DNA from: Rhizobiales bacterium Y(2018)
Lineage (GTDB): Bacteria > Pseudomonadota > Alphaproteobacteria > Rhizobiales > Aestuariivirgaceae
DNA: 64,000 nucleotides
Assembly: GCA_005502925.1 (NCBI GenBank)
Contig: SCPD01000003.1
Coordinates: forward strand, 186,001 to 250,000
Direction of reading: 5' to 3'
The translations under genes were made by a program, and so were the position numbers. Below are positions 35,849-46,615 of this stretch, in pieces. Position 1 is the stretch's first letter. Each line of letters begins with the position of its first letter. Under the pieces are notes generated by a model that did no database searches, was not told the DNA's origin, and saw nothing but the letters and a program-made list of their open reading frames with translations.

Positions 35849-37363
35849 ATGGCAAATGCTCCCCTGCTGAGACTGTCGCCGGCCGATCAGGTGGCGGTCG
35901 CGCTGTCGGCCATTGCCAGCGGCACCCCTCTCGCCCCCTTCTCATCAGCGGCGGCATCGAACGACATTCCGGCCGGTCACAAGGTCGCTCTCTCTCCGAT
36001 TGCCGAGGGCGCGGAAGTATTCCGGCTTGGGCAGCCGATCGGGCTGGCCGCGCGGGCGATCGCCGCGGGCGAGCATGTGCATATTCACAATCTCAGCTAT
36101 CCGGGATCACTCGCCGACCCCAAGATCACCGTGACGCGCCGCGCCAGCCCCACGCAAAAGGAAATTCCGACCTTCCTCGGCTTCCGGCGCGCCGATGGCC
36201 GCGTCGGCACGCGCAATTATGTCGGCGTGCTCACCACGGTGAATTGTTCGGCGCGCGTCGCCAAGCTGATCGCCGGACATTTCAACGGGCCTCAGGCCGG
36301 TGGCATAGTCGACGGCGTCGTTGCTCTGACGCACAGCTCCGGCTGCAGCGTTTCCGACGGCAGCCCGTCGATGGACATGCTGAGGCGCACCATCGCCGGC
36401 TATGCGCGCAATCCGAATTTCGCCGGCGTGCTCATCGTCGGGCTCGGTTGCGAAGACAATCAGATCGATCTTCTCTGCGCACAGGAAGGATTGGCGCTCG
36501 ACGGGCGCGTGCGCAGCCTCGGCATTCAGGACACCGGCGGCACCACACGCACCGTCCAAGCCGGCATCGCCATTGTCGAGCAACTCATCGCTGATGCCAG
36601 CTTAGCGCGGCGCGAGGCCGTACCCGTCAGCGAGCTGATCGTCGGCCTGCAATGCGGCGGCTCCGACAGCTTCTCCGGACTTACCGCCAATCCGGCGCTC
36701 GGCGCCGCGGTCGATATCCTGGTCGGCTATGGCGGCACCGCCATTCTCTCGGAGACGACCGAAATTTACGGTGCGGAGAATCTGCTGCTGCAGCGTGTCG
36801 CCAATGACGATGTCGGCCGCCGGCTGATCGGCCTTCTCGACTGGTGGAAAGTTTATACGGCCAAGGAACCGAAGGGCTTCGACAACAACCCCTCACCCGG
36901 TAACAAGGCCGGCGGCCTCACCACCATCCTTGAAAAATCACTCGGCGCCGTCGCCAAGGGCGGTTCCACGACGTTGATGGAAGTCTATCGCTATGCCGAG
37001 CGCGTCGCGGAAAAGGGCCTCGTCTTCATGGATTCGCCGGGCTACGACCCGGTCTCGGCCACCGGCCAGGTCGCCGGCGGCGCCAATCTCATCTGCTTCA
37101 CGACCGGGCGCGGCTCCTGCTTCGGCTGCCGTCCCTCGCCGTCGCTGAAACTCGCGACCAATTCCGCGCTCTTCGCCCATATGGAAGACGACATGGACGT
37201 CAATTGCGGCGTCATCCTCGATCAGGGACTCTCGATCGAGGACATGGGACGGGAGATTTTCGAGCGCATGGTCCGCACCGCCTCGGGCGAGCCGACCAAG
37301 AGCGAGATATTGGGCTATGGCGATGACGAGTTCGCGCCCTGGCATATCAATGCGTGGCTGTAG
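35849..37363 (+). CDS. UxaA-family sugar-acid dehydratase (altronate/galactarate dehydratase-like)
   Basis: A 504-residue protein. An N-terminal SAF-like domain (about 1-90, with HKVALSPIAEGAEVFRLGQPIGLA and GEHVHIHNL) is fused to the large UxaA domain. That domain carries FRRADGRVGTRNYVGVL, VVALTHSSGCSV, LGCEDNQ, LQCGGSD, ETTEIYGAE and TTGRGSCFGC. These cysteine-containing motifs bind the catalytic metal in altronate and galactarate dehydratases. It removes water from a sugar acid to give a 2-keto-3-deoxy acid, the type of compound the nearby DapA-family aldolase could cleave. GGAG at 35839 sets the ATG at 35849. Confidence 0.88.
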   Translation: MANAPLLRLSPADQVAVALSAIASGTPLAPFSSAAASNDIPAGHKVALSPIAEGAEVFRLGQPIGLAARAIAAGEHVHIHNLSYPGSLADPKITVTRRASPTQKEIPTFLGFRRADGRVGTRNYVGVLTTVNCSARVAKLIAGHFNGPQAGGIVDGVVALTHSSGCSVSDGSPSMDMLRRTIAGYARNPNFAGVLIVGLGCEDNQIDLLCAQEGLALDGRVRSLGIQDTGGTTRTVQAGIAIVEQLIADASLARREAVPVSELIVGLQCGGSDSFSGLTANPALGAAVDILVGYGGTAILSETTEIYGAENLLLQRVANDDVGRRLIGLLDWWKVYTAKEPKGFDNNPSPGNKAGGLTTILEKSLGAVAKGGSTTLMEVYRYAERVAEKGLVFMDSPGYDPVSATGQVAGGANLICFTTGRGSCFGCRPSPSLKLATNSALFAHMEDDMDVNCGVILDQGLSIEDMGREIFERMVRTASGEPTKSEILGYGDDEFAPWHINAWL

Positions 37364-37420
37364 AGCCCTTCCCGTTTTGATCGAATCGTTCCGATTCGAT
37401 CAAAACGGGAAAAAGGGCTC
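37363..37420. repeat. Long perfect hairpin after UxaA gene
   Basis: Two perfect 18-base arms, CCCGTTTTGATCGAATCG (37371-37388) and its complement (37392-37409), enclose a three-base loop. GAGCCCTT/AAGGGCTC adds an outer stem with a small bulge. There is no T-run on either strand, so it is more a repeated extragenic palindrome than a standard terminator, though it could stop or protect either transcript. Confidence 0.8.
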
Positions 37421-37437
37421 GAAAAACATATAATCTG

Positions 37438-37485
37438 GAGCGCTTCCTTATCGCCAAAGTCGAGCAACTTTGGCGGGAAGCGCTC
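37438..37485. repeat. Second hairpin between convergent genes
   Basis: GAGCGCTTCC pairs with GGAAGCGCTC and the inner CGCCAAAGT pairs with ACTTTGGCG, with a TTAT bulge on one arm. It lies 5 bases from the CtlX gene end and may act as its transcription stop. Confidence 0.75.
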
Positions 37486-37489
37486 TCGC

Positions 37490-38413
37490 TTAATCGCGCG
37501 CCGCCAGATGTATGCCGGCGAGCGTGCAGCGCACTGATCCACCGGCCATCTCGATCGTCGGAATGTCGAGCGCGGCGATCTTCGCGGATGCCTCGATGCG
37601 GGCGATCTGCTCGCGGGTGAGCGCCGCATGGGCGGTGCGCGACAGCGCCAGGATCCGCCCCTCCCTGCCCTGCAGCTCGATCGCATTGCCGGCGAAACGC
37701 GCGATCTGGCCACGATCGAGCGCGATGACATCGCGGCCCGACTGCTCCAGGCGCCGCACCACCTTCTGCCAGCCCTCGGGGCCAACCATCAAATCAGTGC
37801 CGATCATGGCAAAGTCGGTGGCGACGCACATCAGCACATTGGTGTGATAAACCGGCACACCCTTGGCGTCCTCGGCCGGGAAGACGATAGGCTCGAAATT
37901 GAAATGGGTGCAGAAGCGCTCGAGCGCGACCGGGTTGGTGCGATCGGACTTCACCGCATAGGCGACCCGGTCGACATGGTCGAGAACCATGGATCCCGTA
38001 CCTTCAAGGAAAAGCCCGTCGGGCTCCAGCCCGGAATAGTCGATCACATCCTGAACACGATACTGGCGCTTCAGCAATTCGATGATATCCGCCCGGCGCT
38101 CCTTGCGCCGGTTCGGCGCCTTCATCGGATAGATGGCGATGTGTCCGCCCGCATGGGTCGAGAACCAGTTGTTCGGAAATACCGCGTCCGGCGTATCGGT
38201 ACCGGCATCCTCGAAGAGATGCACGCCGACGCCCAAATCGCGCAGCACCTCGGCGGCCCGGGTGATCTCCTGATAGGCACAGGCCGCATGATCAGCGCTT
38301 TCGGAGATCTCGACCTGGAAGGCATTGTCGGCCGCCGTCTGGGTATTGATCGTGAAATGATGCGGACGCACCATCACCACCGCGGCGGGCGCCTGGGGCG
38401 AAGGGATCGCCAT
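37490..38413 (-). CDS. ctlX: Citrulline-utilisation hydrolase, arginine deiminase/DDAH superfamily (CtlX)
   Basis: A 307-residue guanidino-modifying-enzyme fold. Recognisable blocks are VVMVRPHHFTINTQTAADNAFQ at the start, PDAVFPNNWFSTHAGG with substrate-binding Asp and Asn, LEGTGSMVLDHV, YHTNVLMCVATDFAMIG and the catalytic Cys296 in GGSVRCTLAG near the end. It resembles CtlX, implicated by bacterial fitness data in citrulline use, more than true arginine deiminase. It likely forms ornithine from citrulline or a related ureido or guanidino compound. It lies 12 bases after the ornithine cyclodeaminase gene, which would use ornithine. Confidence 0.82.
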   Translation of the reverse strand: MAIPSPQAPAAVVMVRPHHFTINTQTAADNAFQVEISESADHAACAYQEITRAAEVLRDLGVGVHLFEDAGTDTPDAVFPNNWFSTHAGGHIAIYPMKAPNRRKERRADIIELLKRQYRVQDVIDYSGLEPDGLFLEGTGSMVLDHVDRVAYAVKSDRTNPVALERFCTHFNFEPIVFPAEDAKGVPVYHTNVLMCVATDFAMIGTDLMVGPEGWQKVVRRLEQSGRDVIALDRGQIARFAGNAIELQGREGRILALSRTAHAALTREQIARIEASAKIAALDIPTIEMAGGSVRCTLAGIHLAARD

Positions 38414-38425
38414 CGAGCCAGTCCC

Positions 38426-39475
38426 CTATACCGACCGGGCGCGCTGCAGCATGCCGAAGAGATCGCGCGGATCATCCGGGTCGGCGATCATGTCGAGCAG
38501 CTCGGCGCAGTCGGTTCCCACGAGCCGATCACGCACATAACGTAGCGCGGAGAAATCCTCGACGGCGAAGCCGACGCCATCGAACAAGGTCAGTTGACGA
38601 TCCGAGACTCGTCCCTTCGCCTTGCCGGTGATGACTTCCCACATTTCGACGACCGGAAAATCGGCCGGCATCTGCTGGATGTCGCCTTCGATGCGGGTCT
38701 GCGGCGGATATTCGACGAAGACATCGGCGCGGCGCAGAATATCGGGATGGATCTCGGTCTTGCCGGGGCAATCGCCGCCGATGGCGTTGATATGGACGCC
38801 AGCGCCGATCATGTTGTCGGTGAGGATGGTGGCATATTGCTTGTCGGCGGTGCAGGTGGTGATGATGCCGGCGCCTTCGATAGCCTCCTCAGCGGTGCGG
38901 CAGCTCACGACCTCGAGACCGAGCGGCGCCAGATTGCGATGGGCCTTGCGGGTCGCCGCCAGATCGATGTCGTAAAGCCGGACCGCTTCGATGCCGCAGA
39001 CCGCCCGCATGGCCATGGCCTGAAACTCGGCCTGGGCGCCGTTGCCGATCAGCGCCATGGTGCGCGTGCCCTTGGGCGCCAGATGCCGCGCCACCATGGC
39101 GGAGGTCGCCGCGGTGCGCAGAGCAGTGAGCAGAGTCATTTCGGTGAACAGCACGGGATAACCGGTCGCTACTTCGGCAAGGAGGCCGAGCGCCGTCACG
39201 GTCTGGAGACCTTCCCGGGTATTCTTGGGATGGCCGTTCACATATTTGAAGCCATAGACTTCGCCGTCCGAGGTCGGCATCAGCTCGATGACGCCGTCGC
39301 GGGAATGGCTCGCCACGCGCGGCGTCTTGTCGAACAGCTCCCAGCGACGGAAATCCGCTTCGATATAATCGGCAAGCTCCTTGAGAACCGTCTCGACTCC
39401 GATCTGATGCACAAGGCGCATCATGTTCTCGACGCTCACGAAAGGCACGAAAGCCTGGGGGGACGGTTCAAGCAT
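38426..39475 (-). CDS. Ornithine cyclodeaminase
   Basis: A 349-residue member of the ornithine cyclodeaminase/mu-crystallin family, at full length. Substrate-binding Lys lies in GFKYVNGHP, the NAD-binding loop is MALIGNGAQAEFQ, and the catalytic Asp region is LTLFDGVGFAVEDFSALRYV. It converts ornithine directly to proline and ammonia with catalytic NAD. The extended C-terminus is typical of the bacterial ornithine enzymes rather than of alanine dehydrogenase-type members. It is followed by the CtlX-like gene in the same transcript and faces a divergent Lrp gene, suggesting ornithine- or amino-acid-responsive control. Confidence 0.88.
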   Translation of the reverse strand: MLEPSPQAFVPFVSVENMMRLVHQIGVETVLKELADYIEADFRRWELFDKTPRVASHSRDGVIELMPTSDGEVYGFKYVNGHPKNTREGLQTVTALGLLAEVATGYPVLFTEMTLLTALRTAATSAMVARHLAPKGTRTMALIGNGAQAEFQAMAMRAVCGIEAVRLYDIDLAATRKAHRNLAPLGLEVVSCRTAEEAIEGAGIITTCTADKQYATILTDNMIGAGVHINAIGGDCPGKTEIHPDILRRADVFVEYPPQTRIEGDIQQMPADFPVVEMWEVITGKAKGRVSDRQLTLFDGVGFAVEDFSALRYVRDRLVGTDCAELLDMIADPDDPRDLFGMLQRARSV

Positions 39476-39601
39476 GTTTTTCAGCCGCTTATGTAAAGTC
39501 GTGAAAGCGTAGATTGAACAGATTTCGACTGAAACGCCTGAAACTTGTAATATCTGCTATATTTCTGATAGCTTTGCCTAGTCAGATTGAGCATATTCAC
39601 A

Positions 39602-40048
39602 ATGCCGAAGAAAGAAGTCGCCAAATACGCCTTTGACGAGCTGGATCGCCGCCTCATCGCCCATCTGCGTGGCGACGGCCGGGCGCCGTTGTCGAAGCTC
39701 GCCGAAGCGCTCGGCGTGTCGCGCGGGACGGTGCAGAACCGGCTTGACCGCCTGATCGAGACGGGTGCCGTCGCCGGTTTCACCATCAGGGTGCGCGAAG
39801 ACTATGCCACCGATATCGTCCGTGCGGTGATGCTGATCGAAGTGGTCGGCAAATCGACCACGCAGGTCATCAAGAAGCTGCGCGGCCTGCCGGAGATGCA
39901 GGCCCTGCACACGACCAACGGCAAATGGGATCTCGTCGCCGATATCCGTACCGACAGCCTGGCCGAATTCGACCGCGTCCTGCGCGAGGTGCGCATGATC
40001 GACGGGATATCGAACAGTGAAACCAGTCTTCTCCTCAGCTCGCTCTAA
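39602..40048 (+). CDS. Lrp/AsnC-family transcriptional regulator
   Basis: A 148-residue regulator. The winged helix (LDRRLIAHLRGDGRAPLSKLAEALGVSRGTVQNRLDRL) spans about residues 13-50. A RAM/ligand domain follows with VMLIEVVGKSTTQVIKKLRGLPEMQALHTTNGKWDLV. Lrp-type proteins of this size bind amino acids and often control a divergent catabolic gene, here ornithine cyclodeaminase and CtlX. The AT-rich 126-base gap between them is the probable control region. The stop overlaps the end of the xylulokinase gene by four bases. Confidence 0.92.
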   Translation: MPKKEVAKYAFDELDRRLIAHLRGDGRAPLSKLAEALGVSRGTVQNRLDRLIETGAVAGFTIRVREDYATDIVRAVMLIEVVGKSTTQVIKKLRGLPEMQALHTTNGKWDLVADIRTDSLAEFDRVLREVRMIDGISNSETSLLLSSL

Positions 40049-41517
40049 CCTGCGACCGCCGGCCAGATCGGCACCAGCGCCTTGTAGAGCGCGCGAAAGG
40101 CCTGCAAGCGTGGCTGATAGGCTTCGTGCAGTGCAGGGTCGGGCTCGATGACATCGCGGATCGGCGGCGGTACGACGACCGTCTCAGCGGCTTCCTTCGT
40201 CGCCGCGAGACGCGCCAGTCTGGCGGCGCCGAAAGCGGGACCGCGATCGGACGCCTCATAACGCACCAGGCGCAGATCGAGCGCCGAGGCGATGAGCTTC
40301 GCCCAGAAGGGGGAGCGCGCCCCGCCGCCGATCAAAGCCAGGCTCTCCGGCCGCGGCTTGTTGCCGATCAGAGCATCGAGACCATCACAGAGCGAGAAGG
40401 CGATGCCTTCGAGCACCGCCTGCACCATGTCGGCCCGCGTCGTCGAATGTGTCATGCCGACGATCGCGGCGCGCGCCAACGGGTCATTATGCGGCGTGCG
40501 CTCGCCGAAGAGGTAAGGCAGTGCCAGCAAATAGGATGGCCCGCGGAAATTCGCCTCCACCTCGGCAAGGAGTGCTGCGACATCGCCATCGCCGGTCCAG
40601 CGCGCCGCCGCGGAAAGCGGGCCGGCGCCATTCAGCAGCGCGGCCATCCGGTACCAGCGGTCCGGCAGCGCGTGGCAGAAGGCATGAACCAGCCGGCCCG
40701 GATCAGGATGATGCGCCGTGTCGGCGAGGAAAATCTGCGCCGAGGTGCCGAGCGAGATGAAGCCGTCGCCCGGATTGATGGCGCCGGCGCCGATGCCGCC
40801 TGCCGCGACATCACCGGCGCCGGCGGCGATCACCACATTGGCGGGCAATCCCCAGCGGGCCGCGAGATCGCGTTTCAACGTGGCGCTTGCCTCGGGCGAT
40901 TCCATCAAGGTCGGTAGCAGCGCGCGGTCGATCCCACAGGCCTCGAGCGCCACACTCGACCATTGCCGCTTTTCCTCATCGATCAGCCAGGCGCCCGCCG
41001 CATCGCTGATATCGGTGACTTTTTCACCCGACAACTTCAGCCGCACAAAATCCTTGGCGAGGAGCAAAGAGCGCGTGCGCTTAATAGCGTCCGGCTCGTT
41101 GCGCTTGAGCCAGAGAAATTTCGGACCGGTGAAGCTCGGCATGGGCAGAACGCCCATGGTGCTCTGGAGCTCTGTCCCCAATTGTGCCAGCTCGGCGGCC
41201 TCACGGGCGGAGCGGCCGTCATTCCACAGAATCGCCGGACGCACCGGGATGTCCGCTTCATCAAGAAGGACGGCGGCATGCATCTGACCGGACAGGCCAA
41301 TGGCCCTGACGCCCGACATGGCGTTGCGATGATCGCGCGCCAGGAGGTCGAGGCCGTCCGCCACCGCTCGCCACCAGTTCTCGGGATCATCCTCCGACCA
41401 TTGGGGCTTCGGCTGAACCGGGTGCAGCGGCCGTTCGATATTCGCCACCAACGCCTGCGCATCGTCGACAAGAAGGAATTTGACGGCGGAAGTGCCGATA
41501 TCGATACCGATATACAT
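40045..41517 (-). CDS. xylB: Xylulokinase
   Basis: A 490-residue FGGY kinase. The first ATPase motif is IGIDIGTSAVKFLLVD, WSEDDPENWW is a xylulokinase-like block, GLSGQMHAAVLLD gives the substrate site, and the catalytic Asp lies in GAGDVAAGGIGAG. The C-terminal LIGGGARSPFWAKLIA is the second FGGY signature. It phosphorylates D-xylulose to xylulose 5-phosphate with ATP. It is 14 bases after the transketolase gene, which can use its product, and in the same transcript as the CUT1 ATPase. The specificity is likely xylulose, but a related ketose is possible. Confidence 0.9.
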   Translation of the reverse strand: MYIGIDIGTSAVKFLLVDDAQALVANIERPLHPVQPKPQWSEDDPENWWRAVADGLDLLARDHRNAMSGVRAIGLSGQMHAAVLLDEADIPVRPAILWNDGRSAREAAELAQLGTELQSTMGVLPMPSFTGPKFLWLKRNEPDAIKRTRSLLLAKDFVRLKLSGEKVTDISDAAGAWLIDEEKRQWSSVALEACGIDRALLPTLMESPEASATLKRDLAARWGLPANVVIAAGAGDVAAGGIGAGAINPGDGFISLGTSAQIFLADTAHHPDPGRLVHAFCHALPDRWYRMAALLNGAGPLSAAARWTGDGDVAALLAEVEANFRGPSYLLALPYLFGERTPHNDPLARAAIVGMTHSTTRADMVQAVLEGIAFSLCDGLDALIGNKPRPESLALIGGGARSPFWAKLIASALDLRLVRYEASDRGPAFGAARLARLAATKEAAETVVVPPPIRDVIEPDPALHEAYQPRLQAFRALYKALVPIWPAVAG

Positions 41518-41531
41518 TCGCGGGTCCGGAC

Positions 41532-43523
<1,992 letters not shown>

Positions 43524-43563
43524 ATGGACTGCCTTCCTTGAGAGGCAAGATTGAGAGGCTTGT

Positions 43564-44631
43564 TCAGTTGAGACGCCGGCCGGTGCTTTCGTCGAAGAGG
43601 TGAACGGCATCGAGATTGGGCGTGATGGGCAGCGCCTCACCGGGCCGCGCCGCAACCCGCTCCCGGAACACGCCCACGATCTTCTGGCCGCCCAGCTTGG
43701 CGAAGACCTGTGTTTCGGAGCCGGTCGGCTCGATGACCGTGACCTCCGTCGCGAGCCCGTCGCCGCCGAGAGACAGATGCTCGGGCCGGATGCCATAGAT
43801 GACCGGCCGGCCATCGGCACCTGACGGCGCGGACGTCAAAGGAAGTGTCACGCCACCATCTGTAGTCACGAAGCTGGGGCGGCCATTGATGCGAATCTTA
43901 CCTTTGAGCAAATTCATCGCCGGCGAGCCGATGAAGCCGGCGACGAAGACATTGTTCGGCCGGTCATAAAGCTCGAGCGGCGAGCCCGTCTGCTCGACGA
44001 TGCCGTCATGCATCACCACGATGCGGTCGGCCATGGTCATGGCCTCGACCTGATCATGCGTCACATAGACCGTCGTGGTCTTAAGGCGTTGATGCAACTC
44101 CTTGATCTCGGCACGCATCTGCACGCGCAATTTGGCGTCGAGATTGGACAAGGGCTCGTCGAACAGGAACACCGCCGGGTCACGCACGATGGCGCGGCCC
44201 ATGGCCACGCGCTGGCGCTGACCACCCGACAGCTGGCGCGGATAACGTTCGAGATAAGGCATGAGGCCCAGGATCTCGGCGGCCCGCTTGACGCGGGTTT
44301 CGATCTCCTCCTTGGGCGCGCGGCGCAGCTTGAGGGCGAAACCCATATTCTCCGCCACCGTCTTATGCGGATAGAGCGCATAATTCTGGAACACCATGGC
44401 GATGTCGCGATCCTTGGGCGGCAGGTCGTTGACTATTTTTTGGGCAATCTTGATATCGCCCTTGGTGATCGCCTCGAGCCCGGCGATCATACGCAGCAGC
44501 GTCGACTTTCCACAGCCCGATGGCCCTACCAGAATGACGAACTCGCCATCCTCGATGCCGATCGACACACCGTGAATGACCTCATGCGTGCCATAGGCCT
44601 TGCGCACATCGACAACGTCAACCGAAGCCAT
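43564..44631 (-). CDS. CUT1-class sugar ABC transporter ATPase (UgpC/MalK-like)
   Basis: A 355-residue ATPase. It has Walker A (GPSGCGKSTLLR), Q-loop (FQNYALYPH), signature (LSGGQRQR), Walker B (FLFDEPLSNLD) and switch His (VTHDQ). A C-terminal MalK/UgpC-type regulatory domain contains VYGIRPEHL-like YGIRPEHLSLG. It heads the transketolase and xylB transcript, while its binding protein and permeases are on the divergent transcript, so both should be controlled together. AAGGGGG precedes the ATG. Confidence 0.93.
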   Translation of the reverse strand: MASVDVVDVRKAYGTHEVIHGVSIGIEDGEFVILVGPSGCGKSTLLRMIAGLEAITKGDIKIAQKIVNDLPPKDRDIAMVFQNYALYPHKTVAENMGFALKLRRAPKEEIETRVKRAAEILGLMPYLERYPRQLSGGQRQRVAMGRAIVRDPAVFLFDEPLSNLDAKLRVQMRAEIKELHQRLKTTTVYVTHDQVEAMTMADRIVVMHDGIVEQTGSPLELYDRPNNVFVAGFIGSPAMNLLKGKIRINGRPSFVTTDGGVTLPLTSAPSGADGRPVIYGIRPEHLSLGGDGLATEVTVIEPTGSETQVFAKLGGQKIVGVFRERVAARPGEALPITPNLDAVHLFDESTGRRLN

Positions 44632-44709
44632 GGAGCCCCCTTCCGCTCAGCATTCTTTGCACGGAGCGAACCTATTGCAACTTCCGACTTTGGTCGAGGT
44701 GCAATCTCA

Positions 44710-44736
44710 CGGTGATTGTGAATGATCACATCACCG
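44710..44736. promoter_or_regulatory. Candidate operator between divergent sugar operons
   Basis: CGGTGA-T-TGTGA-ATGA-TCACA-TCACCG is a near-perfect inverted repeat (11-base arms, one unpaired T) in the 271-base gap between the ATPase gene and the binding-protein gene. It is well placed to control both directions. The regulator is unknown; the DeoR protein at 52.5 kb is one candidate. Confidence 0.55.
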
Positions 44737-44902
44737 CGTTGAAAATGATCGAAATTCCTCGCTGATTTTCGCTGCAGTGCACCAGCAGATTCGTCATACA
44801 AAACCAAATCGGACGGTTGTGCTTTCTCTTCAAGAATGTATGCTCGCCCCGTCAGATCAAGCCAGAGCGCGCTTGCGCAACTGGTTAAAATGGGAGGAGT
44901 AA

Positions 44903-46552
44903 ATGATGCATCCACTCAAGTGGCCGCTTTTTGCTTTACCCGCATTGGCGTTGCTCTCGCTGCCCGCCTCTGCCGGCCAGAATGTCGAATGGAAGGATGA
45001 CGGAACGGTCCTCATCAAGCTCGGCGAGGCTTATAACAACGCCGTGATCCAGACCACGCGCGAAGAACTCGGCACCGAATTCGGTCCCGACAAGCAACCG
45101 TTCAAGGATGTGACCATCTCGGTCACCGTCAACGGCGCCGGCCCCAAGGGCGGCATCAGTGGACCGCTTTATCAGTTCCGGCCGATCTGGGAAGAACTGT
45201 CGGGCGGCAAGCTCAACATCGTCGAGCTGCCTTTCGCCGAGCACTACACCAAGATGATGCTCGATCTGAGAAACGGCACCGGCCAGTATGATGCCTTCAT
45301 GGTCGGCGCCTTCTGGTATGGCGATATCGCACCCGCCGGCTATGCCTTTCCGATCGATGAGCTGAACAAGTCCGGCAAATATCCGAAATGGACCTATGAC
45401 GACATGCCCGATTCGCTCCGGGCCCTGCATCAGTGGAAAGGTGTCGGCTACGGCGTCCTGAATGATGGCGATGGCCAGGTGCTGTATTATCGCAGCGACG
45501 TTCTCGCCGACAAGACGCATCAGGAAGCGTTCAAGAAGGAATATGGCTACGATCTGCCGAATCCGCCGCAGACCTGGCAGCAACTTCTCGACGTCTCCAA
45601 GTATTTCAACGGCAAGAACTGGGATGCGACGGATGCCGATCCCGACAGCGGCACGGTGCTGCATCTGAAAGTCGGCGAGCAAGGCCACTATCACTTCCAG
45701 ACGCTGTCTTCGTCCTTCGTGCTCAATCCGGGCGACAAGGTCACGCGGACCAAGAATGTCTACTGGTTCGATCCGGAAGACATGAAGCCCCTGATCAACA
45801 GCCCGGGCCATGTGAAGGCGCTGGAATTCCTGCAGGAACTCCACAAGACAGGCCCGCAAGCGCAAGTCGGCTGGTCGCTCGGCGAAGCCTGGGACTATTT
45901 CCTGCGCGGCAAGGCGGTCTTCGCCTTCAGCTGGGGCGATCTCGGCGCACTCTGCCAGGATGAAAGCCGTTCCAAGGTGAAGGGCAAGTGCTCGGCTACC
46001 GCCATTCCTTCCTCGACTGAATATTACGACTTCGAGAAGAAGGATTTCGTCAAGCTCGACCAGCCCCGCTTGGTTGGTAACACGGTCGGTGGCTCCTGGC
46101 ATGGCGTGATCTCGAACTTCTCGGCCAATCCGGAAGCGGCCTATTCGCTCCTGTCGCTGATGGCGATCAAGCCCGCCTCGAAGCTCATGGCGACGGTCGG
46201 CTGGGACGGCGTCGATCCGGGCTTCAAATATCAGTTCCTCAAGGAAGACGGCGGCACCGCCGAAGTCGAGGACTATGTGAAGGCCGGCTGGGACGCCAAT
46301 GACGCCAAGAGCTATGTGCATGCCTATCAGCAGGTGTTCACCGCTCCCGTCATGATGCCCTATCTGCGCATTCCAGGATCGTTCGAATACTGGGATATCC
46401 TGGACAAGAATCTCTCGGCGACGATGAGCGGCTCCAAGACCGCCCAGCAGGCGCTCGACGAGACGGCGCAGTCCTGGGAAGCGGTGACCGACCGCATCGG
46501 CCGTGACAAGCAGAAGGCCGACTATCAGGCGGCCATCGGCTACACGCCTTAA
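44903..46552 (+). CDS. Extracellular solute-binding protein, CUT1 sugar class (family 1)
   Basis: A 549-residue secreted protein. The signal peptide ends near PASA-GQ, residue 25. The mature chain matches large SBP_bac_1-type binding proteins of rhizobia: FRPIWEELSGGKLNIVELPFAEHYTKMMLDL, YDAFMVGAFWYGDIAP, YRSDVLADK, FSWGDLGALCQDE and GNTVGGSWHG. It is longer than MalE-type proteins (about 400). A strong GGGAGGAGT site lies before ATGATG at 44903. It feeds the two following permeases. The imported carbohydrate is unknown, but kinases and aldolase nearby suggest a monosaccharide or polyol. Confidence 0.93.
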   Translation: MMHPLKWPLFALPALALLSLPASAGQNVEWKDDGTVLIKLGEAYNNAVIQTTREELGTEFGPDKQPFKDVTISVTVNGAGPKGGISGPLYQFRPIWEELSGGKLNIVELPFAEHYTKMMLDLRNGTGQYDAFMVGAFWYGDIAPAGYAFPIDELNKSGKYPKWTYDDMPDSLRALHQWKGVGYGVLNDGDGQVLYYRSDVLADKTHQEAFKKEYGYDLPNPPQTWQQLLDVSKYFNGKNWDATDADPDSGTVLHLKVGEQGHYHFQTLSSSFVLNPGDKVTRTKNVYWFDPEDMKPLINSPGHVKALEFLQELHKTGPQAQVGWSLGEAWDYFLRGKAVFAFSWGDLGALCQDESRSKVKGKCSATAIPSSTEYYDFEKKDFVKLDQPRLVGNTVGGSWHGVISNFSANPEAAYSLLSLMAIKPASKLMATVGWDGVDPGFKYQFLKEDGGTAEVEDYVKAGWDANDAKSYVHAYQQVFTAPVMMPYLRIPGSFEYWDILDKNLSATMSGSKTAQQALDETAQSWEAVTDRIGRDKQKADYQAAIGYTP

Positions 46553-46565
46553 CCGGCCAGCGATC

Positions 46566-46588
46566 GGGGCGGCCCTTAGGGTCGCCCC
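46566..46588 (+). terminator. Intercistronic hairpin after binding-protein gene
   Basis: GGGGCG and CGCCCC arms flank GCCCTTAGGGT, which itself can form CCC-TTA-GGG. It lies 13 bases after the binding-protein stop and 27 bases before the permease start, with no T-run. It likely stabilises the upstream mRNA or partly stops transcription so that binding protein exceeds permease. Confidence 0.6.
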
Positions 46589-46615
46589 GGCAGTCTTTCG
46601 ACCGAAGGACCTCGA

